The notes under the pieces: generated by a model | What the model was told of the DNA's origin: nothing | The model's input: only the letters and a program-made list of their open reading frames with translations | Database searches by the model: none | Program-made: the position numbers and the translations under genes | In this document: positions 28,001 through 34,416 of the stretch, piece by piece | Position numbering within the stretch: the stretch's first letter is position 1 | Layout of the letters: each line of letters opens with the position of its first letter | Assembly (NCBI RefSeq): GCF_030403435.1 | Contig: NZ_JAUEPH010000003.1 | Location: forward strand, 434,001 to 498,000 | DNA from: Algoriphagus sediminis | GTDB taxonomy: Bacteria > Bacteroidota > Bacteroidia > Cytophagales > Cyclobacteriaceae | Length of the DNA: 64,000 nt | Direction: 5' to 3'

Positions 28001-29873
28001 AGATGATGTAGAAATATGTGAAGGGGAAATTGCAGTATTGACTCCGGAAGTTAATCCATCCGTGGCCAGTCCAGTATTTGAATGGTTTTATGATGCGGCC
28101 TTGACAAATCCTTTGGTTTCAAGTGCCAATCCAGATGCGAATGGACATATTATCCAAATAGATGCGGATGGAGTTCTTTCGGTGGAAGGTATAGACTCTA
28201 ATGATTCTCCCGTAAGTTATTATGTTACGGTAAGTGGCAACGGAGTATGTCCTGGTTTCATAGCCAACCCAACCTTAGAGATCTTTGATCAACCAAGCCT
28301 GAGTTTTAATGTGGTCGATGAGGTTTGCTTTGGGGAGCAAGGAACTATCAACTTCACTGCAACTGGAGGAAGTGGCACTTACGAATATTCCTTGGATGGA
28401 GTTAATTACCAAAGCTCTAATGTGTTCAATGTTGCTCCAGGCACTTATGATGGATATGTAAGAAGTGGAGGTTGTGAGGGCTTAGTTTCAGGAATTGTGG
28501 TAGATGGACCATCCACTCCGATAAACGTCAATGATCAAGTTTCAACCGATCCAGTTTGTAATTCTGATAATGGAAGCATTTCCTTCACCATTGCAGGTGG
28601 ATATGGAGGTTATTCCGTGACTACTTTCATCAATGGTCAGAACAATGGAACGGTCAATCTAACGGATGGAAACTTCGAGCTGAATGATCTCGGACCTGGT
28701 GACTATACCTTCGAAATTGTAGATCAGGGAGGATGTGTATTTGAAGTTAGCGAACCGCTTGTCCTGACTGAGCAATTGACTCCATTGGAGACCACCAATG
28801 ATGAAATTTGTGAAGGTGAAACAGGGACAGTTACCGCTAATAGCTCTCAGCCTGGAATCACACCTGTGTTCACATGGTATTTCGATGCAGCAGGCACACA
28901 GCCTGTGCCGAATGGAACTCAAGGCAACGTAACATATCAGATAGCTGCTGATGGCACTATGAATGTAGAAGGACTTACTGGCTCTGCTACATCATACACT
29001 TATTATGTTGGTATATCAGGACAGGGAACATGTCCACCACCGTTGGTTCCAGCAACGATCCAGGTTTCTGCCATTCCAAACTTGAGGGTTTCTAATCCTT
29101 CTATCGTTTGTGATCCACAGGGAACGGTTGACTTGACTCAATTCATTGAAGGATATAATCCCAATGCATTCGATTATCTAATAGAAAGCCCAACTGGAGC
29201 CATACTTAGACAGGATCAAATTCAGGATGTGGATCAAAATGGTGACTACAGAGTCCAAAGTAGTGTGAAGGATAGGGAATGCTGGTCTCAGGTTCAAAGA
29301 ATCCAGGTTCTCATTGCTGATGAAGAACTCATCCCAGAATTCAATTATGAGATTGATTTGGGAGGTGGCAATATTATTGTGAATGGTGAAATACAGATTT
29401 TGGAACCAGTTCAATTCGATGATATCTCACAGGGAGATGTAATTATTTGGAATTGGGACTTCGGAGATGGAAATACCAGTGCTTCCCAAAATCCTGTTCA
29501 TGAGTATGATAAGAAAGGGATTTACACTGTGACTTTGACCACCATAGATAAGTTTGGTTGTGTTGCTGAATTCCAAAGAGTTGTGGAGGTATTTGACGAC
29601 TATATGATCATGGTGCCAAATGCCTTTACGCCTGATGGGGCTAAAAATCAATACTTCAAACCTCAATTCAGAGGGATTGCCTCTATGGAATTCTACGTCT
29701 TCAGCACTTGGGGTGAACTGATATATCAGACGAATTCACTGGAAGCTCTCGGATGGGATGGCTCATTGAATGGTACTCCGGCGATGAATGGAAATTATGT
29801 TTATCGGGCAGTGTTTATGACCCGTTCTGGGGAAAAAGTGGAAAAAGCAGGTGTCTTTGTATTGATTAGATGA
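22044..29873 (+). CDS. Giant T9SS-secreted adhesin: lectin-like domain, SprB/Ig repeats, PKD, type B sorting domain
   Basis: About 2,609 aa. The signal peptide ends at 'SHAQ' (near 22143); starts at GTG 22038, ATG 22044 or ATG 22059 are all possible, and 22044 is preceded by GGGGTGGGA. Order: an L-type lectin-like domain (to ~23200; 'GDGFSFFLFDG', 'GGLGGSLGYS'), a short cadherin-like stretch, one Ig-like module, then six repeats of [SprB-type / SprB-type / Ig-like CHU_C-associated] (24300-~29079), a PKD domain ('WNWDFGDGNTSASQNPVHEY') and a T9SS type B C-terminal domain ('MVPNAFTPDGAKNQYF' to the final 'FVLIR'). Family knowledge: type B cargo crosses the outer membrane by T9SS and is held at the surface with SprF-like partners. 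The next gene is such a partner, starting in an ATGA overlap. Likely a gliding or surface adhesin; the lectin domain suggests glycan binding. Confidence 0.9.
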   Translation: MVTLFMVRNFTGGYLFCIVFLLLSISTIQSHAQVVIPRDGFPYCEPFTGNTTRANTEFGGSPIPASLTSGTSIDPSGQGVLRLTNNDANQTGYVFVDLAFSSAYGIKTSFEYFAYDPAFPNEPGDGFSFFLFDGSIGPLDFEIGGLGGSLGYSPLRYSSGNFGGGYGLKGAFVGIGLDERGNWGNEHEGRFGGFGAPFTYGSGVSPAPFPIGFARYPNAIAIRGPVDVLDAVRDNGMTGMGAGFPATFPQPAPGFRSYPFIDGKILFNNQSDGAPWSSLPASSFLDPSDQFTIGALTRVEDCSDDGYRKVFIDLRPDPSNPGEYTITMDVLVNRGGVPDVINIFNNVPYPYGAPQNLKVGFAASTGATLRSVHEIRNVTVEVSSIDDVLAPDPPNLDETVCFNENLTFDFAVGLPAANQFIRCLQLYENDPGAPDNSPNPAGDPAIGNCGLSGVCVDPCDPANRNLFVPGVGTFESILGELNDQNFNDERDEAEIRFTPEPGFFGTHMIYYTVIDNYGLTSFPRTVTVTVNPTPKADGTAAIIGPTCNGQNDGSISNAILRDLVPGYTFRWEDEFGNVLPASNYSVSETTVGNYIQAEVGVTGVNLGRYFLVVSNPATNNICEDRFQFDVTDERGTPVIVDVDNQQVCFGTDVSFIPRIDPIYGINPSFLWYKDNGKTQPITDGLTEGAVTYSIDSNGVLTISGLPENATPFEYFVEVAADPSQNLCATPPGNLKQVQALIVPPLGLAANVVDDLCYQAAGSITVNASGGFGSYEYSLDGGPFQTSNVFSGLLPGTYTIDVNAGTNCVGTITETIAGPAAALNANLIDTILPSCGLDNGEMVIEVSGGTPAYNITLNGQPISNFTVSENSGTYTISDIPPAADYDIVITDQNNCQVSIPDVPFAAIPVPSFDVNNDLVCPGGSATLTPQIIELSNAANLVYIWEDENGNTISNGTSNGVTYTINAGTGELNIVGLPERVNPYEFNLFITGDNLCSTDPLVSEVAIRPSPAIDRADVVDVTCFGDNSGEIELVPVDPAAAAEYEYSIDGGITFQPSNVFSGLVAGTYDFVIRNSVSLCTSNFDGVVITEPTELISNLDDVIQPACGESNGLIEISFGGGTGPYFLEVFFNGGATPLLSQANVTSPFTIQDLAPGDYSLQISDANSCLLEVSQQLIDDAGIPITVDPMSSEICEGDISILTPIVNTSGNPNLTWYKDAAATDQIVSSPNPDSDGVTYTIDPGTLELTLDGLAAGNYTYYLVAEGPGYCPNPPFEATVTVYEPLLADAVVTNEICFGAVDGTITVSATGADGNYEYSLDGGAFGPSNQFTGLAPGTYSIDIQSGNGCTYTFDATVQGPNAAIQATADILRSSCSEANGSIENLNITGGWGDYSIEWRRGSITGAVVPGDLSGAQDLLPDTYFAIITDLEGCEAVFDFVVEEQPLPNYEVTTFESCFGSDATLTPVNTQSGSSPSEIFWYKDAGLTQPISDGVDQDDPSISYSISANGELTISGLPGSVNPYNYYLNVICGNQVVEATVIINPLPDPDFEIVDALCFGDSNGTISLAASSSAEYGNTNYTFTIIQTGESNNSGEFNTLAEGDYDIRIVNDLTTCESTQSFTIGQPDELIISNEQFQSPVCEPDNGFIYWEISGGTEAYSYELTESGNPITGFTVTASGSGFEILGLPGGDYTLTAIDANGCQTSVDYSLVVQVAPEFMVTNDEICEGEVAELTPEIVELGVPISSPTFAWYLDAQGTQMISNGQNDPSLPGVSYNLSASGVLSIVGLPTDSNPYVYYLGVEGPNTCDQALIPAEVMVNPIPDVEFVTEPEQCFGAADGRILVTSGGSADFEYNVVGIGIFNQSQLEANDFAPGTYQIEITNIATTCFESFEVIIEGPTAPLEMTPLEVIDPGCGADVGIIRTEVTGGWAPYTINVIKDGSEILSLVSADSEIEINDLAPGDYYLEVVDDQGCTITSETVTLVYGPSQVLVDDVEICEGEIAVLTPEVNPSVASPVFEWFYDAALTNPLVSSANPDANGHIIQIDADGVLSVEGIDSNDSPVSYYVTVSGNGVCPGFIANPTLEIFDQPSLSFNVVDEVCFGEQGTINFTATGGSGTYEYSLDGVNYQSSNVFNVAPGTYDGYVRSGGCEGLVSGIVVDGPSTPINVNDQVSTDPVCNSDNGSISFTIAGGYGGYSVTTFINGQNNGTVNLTDGNFELNDLGPGDYTFEIVDQGGCVFEVSEPLVLTEQLTPLETTNDEICEGETGTVTANSSQPGITPVFTWYFDAAGTQPVPNGTQGNVTYQIAADGTMNVEGLTGSATSYTYYVGISGQGTCPPPLVPATIQVSAIPNLRVSNPSIVCDPQGTVDLTQFIEGYNPNAFDYLIESPTGAILRQDQIQDVDQNGDYRVQSSVKDRECWSQVQRIQVLIADEELIPEFNYEIDLGGGNIIVNGEIQILEPVQFDDISQGDVIIWNWDFGDGNTSASQNPVHEYDKKGIYTVTLTTIDKFGCVAEFQRVVEVFDDYMIMVPNAFTPDGAKNQYFKPQFRGIASMEFYVFSTWGELIYQTNSLEALGWDGSLNGTPAMNGNYVYRAVFMTRSGEKVEKAGVFVLIR
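24300..29079 (+). repeat. Six-unit higher-order repeat inside the giant adhesin
   Basis: Each unit has three modules: a SprB repeat ('CFG..G.I', 'YEYS(L/I)DGG', 'GTY'), a second SprB-like module ('P.CG..NG.I', 'PGDY', 'D..GC') and an Ig-like module ('EICEGE...LTP', 'WY.DA', 'GLP...NPY.YY'). Unit starts at 24300, 25095, 25908, 26688, 27516 and 28317 give lengths of 795, 813, 780, 828 and 801 bp (265, 271, 260, 276 and 267 codons). Copies are well diverged at the DNA level. Confidence 0.85.
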
Positions 29874-30904
29874 GCAGGAGACTGATCATATCGATTATGT
29901 TGATACTTGGCTTTGCAAAGCTCGGAAAAGCTCAGGATGTGCAGTATTCTCAGTTTTATGCGGCGCCAATATACTTAAACCCTGCACTTACAGGTGCCAG
30001 CGAACTTACCAGAATTGGTATTAATTACAGAAATCAGTGGCCCGGATTAGATCAGAATTTCAATTCCTATTCTGCCTACATAGATCATTACATTTTTGAC
30101 TATAACTCGGGAATAGGTTTAATATTCAATGGAAGTCAAGAAAGTATGGCAAATTTAGCTACCAATGAGATTGGGCTTTCCTATGCTTATCGCTTAAGGT
30201 TAGGTGAGGACAGCTATTTCCGGCTGGGTGCCCAGGCAAGCTATATGCAGCGGGACGCCTTTTTTTCAGACTTGGTTTTTGGTACACAGATCGATATTGT
30301 GAATGGTACTATCGGAGCGATCACGGACGAATTGAATGGGGTTCCGATTGATTCCCGGTATAGCTTTATGGATTACAGCTTTGGTGCCATGTATTACTCT
30401 GAAAAGATTTGGCTCGGTGCCGCGGCTCATCATATCACTGAACCGAATATTTCTTTTGTGGATGATCAGATCAGTAAGCTACCCATGAAGCTTTCAGTGC
30501 AAGGAGGGATTAAGTTTGACTTGGCAGGCGGTAGCCGAAATTACTTTACGCATATGTACTCGGAGCGGTCCATATCTTTCGCTTTTAATTATAAACAGCA
30601 GGACCCATTCAATCAGTTGGATATCGGAACACAGGTTTATCTGGAACCTTTGGTTGTTGGACTTTGGTACAGAGGACTTCCTACTAAAAATGGACTCCCA
30701 AATAATGAAGCCGTAATAGGTTTGGTAGGTGTTTCACTTGAAAGTGGATTGGATATTGGATATTCTTACGATGTTACTGCTTCAAAATTGGGATTACGAA
30801 ATAGTGGAGGAGCCCATGAAATATCCCTCAGGTACACATTTTTATGGGGTGACCCTAAGTCCAGAAATCAGCGTTCAAGAACCATTCCTTGCTTTAGATA
30901 CTGA
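29870..30904 (+). CDS. PorP/SprF family type IX secretion membrane protein
   Basis: A 344-aa outer-membrane protein with signal peptide ('LILGFAKLGKAQ') and the family opening 'DVQYSQFYAAPIYLNPALTGASELTRIGINYRNQWPGL'. Aromatic-ended beta strands alternate to the end ('HEISLRYTF'). PorP/SprF proteins help attach or secrete type B-CTD cargo such as SprB (established for SprF in Flavobacterium johnsoniae). The start overlaps the adhesin stop (ATGA), so it is the dedicated partner of the giant adhesin. A clear terminator follows at 30965. It is closely similar to the second copy at 33337. Confidence 0.92.
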   Translation: MSRRLIISIMLILGFAKLGKAQDVQYSQFYAAPIYLNPALTGASELTRIGINYRNQWPGLDQNFNSYSAYIDHYIFDYNSGIGLIFNGSQESMANLATNEIGLSYAYRLRLGEDSYFRLGAQASYMQRDAFFSDLVFGTQIDIVNGTIGAITDELNGVPIDSRYSFMDYSFGAMYYSEKIWLGAAAHHITEPNISFVDDQISKLPMKLSVQGGIKFDLAGGSRNYFTHMYSERSISFAFNYKQQDPFNQLDIGTQVYLEPLVVGLWYRGLPTKNGLPNNEAVIGLVGVSLESGLDIGYSYDVTASKLGLRNSGGAHEISLRYTFLWGDPKSRNQRSRTIPCFRY

Positions 30905-30964
30905 TTTAAGAGCTTTGATAGGAGTCTAGCTAAAAAAATTTTTAAGAAAATTGAAAAATTTTTC

Positions 30965-30989
30965 AAAAGGCTGAATTTCAGCCTTTTTT
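30965..30989 (+). terminator. Terminator after the first PorP/SprF gene
   Basis: Stem AAAAGGCTG (30965-30973) / CAGCCTTTT (30979-30987) with loop AATTT, followed by T residues. It separates the two adhesin cassettes. Confidence 0.88.
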
Positions 30990-31145
30990 CATTTCGTCCT
31001 CAAAAAAAAGCTTCTTCTCTTCCTTTTTTTGATTATTGCAATAATCTAAGAAAAATTTAACTTTTCTAACATTCCAAGCTTTGATGTCTTGGCATGGTAT
31101 TCTCTTGCAAAAGCGAATTTTTATCTACTTATTTTCAAAATAAAG

Positions 31146-31214
31146 CTGTATTTAAGAATATCATTTTGTTGTATATGATTTACAAAAAATAATATTCTAA
31201 AAAACAAAATACAG
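31146..31214. promoter_or_regulatory. Nested interrupted inverted repeat upstream of the second adhesin
   Basis: Three arm segments pair in order: CTGTATTT (31146-31153) with AAATACAG (31207-31214), AGAATAT (31155-31161) with ATATTCT (31192-31198), and TTTTGT (31164-31169) with ACAAAA (31182-31187). The gene starts at 31279. It could be an operator, a cruciform or a leader hairpin; base composition raises the chance background. Confidence 0.4.
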
Positions 31215-31278
31215 TTTATCCGATTTGAGCTGCAAAATAGAGCTATTAAAAATGGGTCTCTGATTTGTGGTTTGGAAA

Positions 31279-33333
31279 ATGAGTAGAATTTGGATCATAT
31301 CGATACTTTCTGTTTTGATGCTTGCTAGTACGAGTGTCTATCAAAGAGGCTTTGCCCAAAGTCTTGCAGGAGCCCGTTTAGCTGCGGATGGATCTTCTGA
31401 TGGACCTTTCACAGTTTCGGTGACAGGGAAGCTTGCGCTTTGTTCGCACAGCGAACGGGGATCCATCATTCTTGATATTGAAGGTGGAGTAGCTCCATAC
31501 ACCTTTAAGTGGAATACAAATGAAACCACTCAGAACCGAAGTAATCTTTATGCAGGAACCTACACGGTGGAAATCACTGATTCTCAGGGTACCCTTCATA
31601 TTGAAAGAATTGTAGTTCAGCCTCCATACCCATTGATCCTTGAAGATTTAGAAAAGCAAAATGCTTCATGCGGATCAGGGAATGATGGATATGCAAAAAT
31701 CGGAGTGAAAATAGGAAGAGGAGAGCCTTATAAAGTGATTTGGAGTCATGGGCTGGAAGACCAATGGGAAGCTTACGATTTAGCTCCTGGGGTTTATACG
31801 GTGACCGTGGTCGATAAATATAATTGCGATGTATCTCTCTCATTTGAGATCGAAGCTCCAAATGAGGGAATTGAGGTGACTGAATCTATAACTGAGGTGA
31901 CTTGTACCTCTGGGAATTCCGGAGAGGTCCAGCTGAATGTCACAGGTGGTCAGCCACCTTACCAATATAGCTGGAATCATGGGCCTTCCACTTCTAAAAT
32001 TACAGGGCTTTCCGCTGGCACTTATGTTGTCACCATCATGGATCAGACAGGCTGCGCGTATCAGGCCAGCTACTCCCTTCAATCTCCTTCTGAAATTCAG
32101 GTTGAAAGTGAAATAGTTGAGCCATCCTGTGGGGGGAAAAGTGATGGATTGATTGAATTGAAGTTGACAGGTGGTACCCAGCCATACACAGTAAACTGGT
32201 CAAATGGAAATACTGGGGCGAAGATTTCGAATCTTAATCCAGGAACATACACAGCCTCCATCTCAGATGCCAAGGGATGCTCATACGAGCAAAGCTTCAA
32301 TCTGGCTGCAGCCACTGAGCTAACAGTAAACGTCACTGACAAAGTTGACCTCACCTGTTTTAATTCAAATGACGGAACCGCAATAATAAATACCAATCAA
32401 CCAAAAGACCAACTCAATATTCTATGGTCTGATGGAATCAAAAATGTTTGGTCTCGAAATGATCTTGAAGCAGGGAATTATACTGTTCAAGTAAGCAACA
32501 ACGAAGGTTGTTCTGTAGAAACCCAATTCACAATTGATGCTCCAGATGAGCTTTCAGCAAGGATAGAATCAACCCTGGAAGTGGATTGCGCAGTCGGTTC
32601 GGTAGAGGGAGTTGCCTGGGTGAGCATTTCTGGAGGAGTGGAACCTTACACGATAAACTGGAACCCTTCAAATGCTTCAAATAGGGAGATCAATTTCTCG
32701 CAAAGCAGTAACCTGAAAGTCCGGGTAACTGATGCCATGGGATGTATAGTCGAGGCAGAAGCCAGAGTAGATTACCCGACGAATACAAAAGAAGGGCGAT
32801 TGAATTTTAATTATCGAAAACTGGAAATCAGCAGCGAGCCCGAAGTTCTTACGAACGAAGAAATCATTTTCGAATCTGAAATCTCAGATGAATTTATTGC
32901 TTGGGAATGGTCATTTGGTGATGGCTCTAAATCTGTGGATAAGGACCCAATACATGTATTTAATAAGGCTGGTGTTTACGAAGTGTCTCTCACGGGATAT
33001 GATATCTATGGATGCTCCAGCATAGAGACTAATGTCATTCAGGTTAATAGTCCTTTGGAAGTAGTAGTAATCCCAAATGCATTTACCCCAAATGGAGATG
33101 GATTGAATGACACTTTTATGCCCAAGCTTAGAGGAATTCAGGAATTCTATTTAGAAGTATTCAATACCTGGGGTGAAAGTATGTTTATCACCTCCTCACC
33201 CGAGGATAAAGGCTGGGATGGTACCTATAAAGGTCAGTTATCCCCTCCAGGAAATTATTTATACAAAATCACCTATCGCACCCCTGCGGGGGAATCGGTC
33301 CACCGAACAGGTGGAGTCACCCTAATCAGATAA
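31279..33333 (+). CDS. T9SS-secreted adhesin with six SprB repeats, PKD and type B sorting domain
   Basis: A 684-aa protein from ATG 31279 (an in-frame GTG at 31267 is the alternative). The signal peptide ends 'YQRGFAQ'. Six SprB-type repeats (~31411-32784) follow, each with a conserved Cys, a 'G.(A/P)PY' strand, 'W..G', 'L..GTY.V.(I/V).D' and a second Cys region. Then come a PKD domain ('WEWSFGDGSKSVDKDPIHVF') and the type B C-terminal domain ('VIPNAFTPNGDGLNDTFMPKLRGI' to 'GGVTLIR'). It lacks the lectin and Ig-like modules of the neighbouring giant adhesin but shares its PKD-CTD end. A PorP/SprF gene follows after 3 nt. Likely a gliding or adhesion surface protein. Confidence 0.9.
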   Translation: MSRIWIISILSVLMLASTSVYQRGFAQSLAGARLAADGSSDGPFTVSVTGKLALCSHSERGSIILDIEGGVAPYTFKWNTNETTQNRSNLYAGTYTVEITDSQGTLHIERIVVQPPYPLILEDLEKQNASCGSGNDGYAKIGVKIGRGEPYKVIWSHGLEDQWEAYDLAPGVYTVTVVDKYNCDVSLSFEIEAPNEGIEVTESITEVTCTSGNSGEVQLNVTGGQPPYQYSWNHGPSTSKITGLSAGTYVVTIMDQTGCAYQASYSLQSPSEIQVESEIVEPSCGGKSDGLIELKLTGGTQPYTVNWSNGNTGAKISNLNPGTYTASISDAKGCSYEQSFNLAAATELTVNVTDKVDLTCFNSNDGTAIINTNQPKDQLNILWSDGIKNVWSRNDLEAGNYTVQVSNNEGCSVETQFTIDAPDELSARIESTLEVDCAVGSVEGVAWVSISGGVEPYTINWNPSNASNREINFSQSSNLKVRVTDAMGCIVEAEARVDYPTNTKEGRLNFNYRKLEISSEPEVLTNEEIIFESEISDEFIAWEWSFGDGSKSVDKDPIHVFNKAGVYEVSLTGYDIYGCSSIETNVIQVNSPLEVVVIPNAFTPNGDGLNDTFMPKLRGIQEFYLEVFNTWGESMFITSSPEDKGWDGTYKGQLSPPGNYLYKITYRTPAGESVHRTGGVTLIR

Positions 33334-33336
33334 AGT

Positions 33337-34362
33337 ATGAGAAGATTATTTACCCTAATCACCCTTACTCTTTTCGGAATATCAGTCCAGGCACAGGATG
33401 TACAATATTCGCAATTTTATGCAGCACCCTTGTACTTAAATCCAGCTATGACCGGAGCTTCCGAGATGACAAGAATCGGAGTAAACTATCGAAATCAATG
33501 GCCAGGGCTTGATCAGTCCTTCAATTCCTATTCTGCATATATAGACCACTATCTATTCAATGCAAATTCTGGAATTGGGCTGATTTTTAATCGTTCCGAT
33601 CAAAGTATGGCAAATCTGAGCGTTTCAGAAATCGGATTGACGTATTCCTACAGAATGCGACTTGGATTTAGGTCTTTCCTCAGAGTAGGGGGCCAGGCTA
33701 GCTATATGGATCGAGATGCCTATTTCGGAGACATGATCTTTGGAAGCCAAATCGATGATCAGACTGGGGCCATTGGAGATTTTAGTGGAGAGAACTTAGG
33801 TGATGATATCAGGCATCAATTCATGGATTACAGCTTTGGTCTAATGTTTAACAATGAAAATATGTGGTTTGGCCTTTCGGCCCATCATATCACTCAACCG
33901 AATATTTCCTTCATCGATGGAGAGATCAGTGAACTTCCCCTGAAGGTTTCTGCGCATGGTGGATATCGTTTTGACCTAGGCTCATCTACTGGAGCTAATT
34001 TTCTGAATCAGAAAGAAAATGTGAGAGAAATGACTCTCGCTTTCAATTATAAAAATCAAGGTCCTTTCTCGCAGTTAGATATGGGCGCTCAGGTAAATAT
34101 TCAGCCGATTGTTTTTGGGGTTTGGTATCGGGGAATTCCTGTGGTAAAAGAAGAGCAGCCTAATCATGAATCTATTGTGGCATTAGTTGGACTGTCTCTG
34201 GGAGGCGGATTGGATGTGGGATATAGTCATGATTTCACCATCTCATCCTTCGGAAATGCGAATACAGGAGGTGCTCACGAAATCAGCCTTAGATACAGCT
34301 TTTTGGCTACCTCGAAAAAGGGTAGAGGTATAAAATCCTCAATGCCATGCTTTAAATACTGA
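33337..34362 (+). CDS. PorP/SprF family type IX secretion membrane protein (second copy)
   Basis: A 341-aa outer-membrane protein with signal peptide ('LFGISVQAQ') and the same opening as the copy at 29870 ('DVQYSQFYAAPLYLNPAMTGASEMTRIG'), differing mainly by conservative changes. The two copies clearly come from a duplication of an adhesin-SprF cassette. It follows the second adhesin by 3 nt and presumably assists its export or anchoring. The hairpin at 34387 ends the unit. Confidence 0.92.
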   Translation: MRRLFTLITLTLFGISVQAQDVQYSQFYAAPLYLNPAMTGASEMTRIGVNYRNQWPGLDQSFNSYSAYIDHYLFNANSGIGLIFNRSDQSMANLSVSEIGLTYSYRMRLGFRSFLRVGGQASYMDRDAYFGDMIFGSQIDDQTGAIGDFSGENLGDDIRHQFMDYSFGLMFNNENMWFGLSAHHITQPNISFIDGEISELPLKVSAHGGYRFDLGSSTGANFLNQKENVREMTLAFNYKNQGPFSQLDMGAQVNIQPIVFGVWYRGIPVVKEEQPNHESIVALVGLSLGGGLDVGYSHDFTISSFGNANTGGAHEISLRYSFLATSKKGRGIKSSMPCFKY

Positions 34363-34386
34363 TTTTTTTAAACTTTCACCCATTCA

Positions 34387-34416
34387 GGGGCTTTACATTT
34401 GTAAAGCCCCATTTTT
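34387..34416. terminator. Terminator hairpin carrying a promoter element
   Basis: A perfect 10-bp stem GGGGCTTTAC (34387-34396) / GTAAAGCCCC (34401-34410) with loop ATTT, then A and five Ts, ends the adhesin cassette. The bases 34394-34401 across the loop read TACATTTG, an exact TAnnTTTG -7 element. The photolyase ATG is only 6 nt after the hairpin, so the same DNA may terminate one unit and start the next. Confidence 0.7.
34394..34401 (+). promoter_or_regulatory. Candidate -7 element of the photolyase gene
   Basis: TACATTTG is an exact TAnnTTTG match in the hairpin apex, 15 nt before the ATG at 34417. A -33 TTTG is not clear (TTTC at 34374-34377 with a short spacer). If used, the leader would be under about 10 nt. 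Confidence 0.4.

Larger units (their letters stand above)
30905..31278. other. 374-bp A+T-rich intergenic region between the two adhesin cassettes
   Basis: It contains phased A/T tracts (AAAAATTTTT at 30934-30943 and 30954-30963), the terminator of the first cassette (30965-30989), and an interrupted, nested inverted repeat at 31146-31214 upstream of the second adhesin. No ORF with coding character and no exact TAnnTTTG promoter match was found, so the start site of the second cassette remains unplaced. Confidence 0.7.

Noticed and set aside
24300..29079. Repetitive DNA resembling an array of short repeats (CRISPR-like)
   Set aside because: The period is about 800 bp, in frame, and explained by protein domain repeats; copies are diverged and there are no spacers or cas genes.
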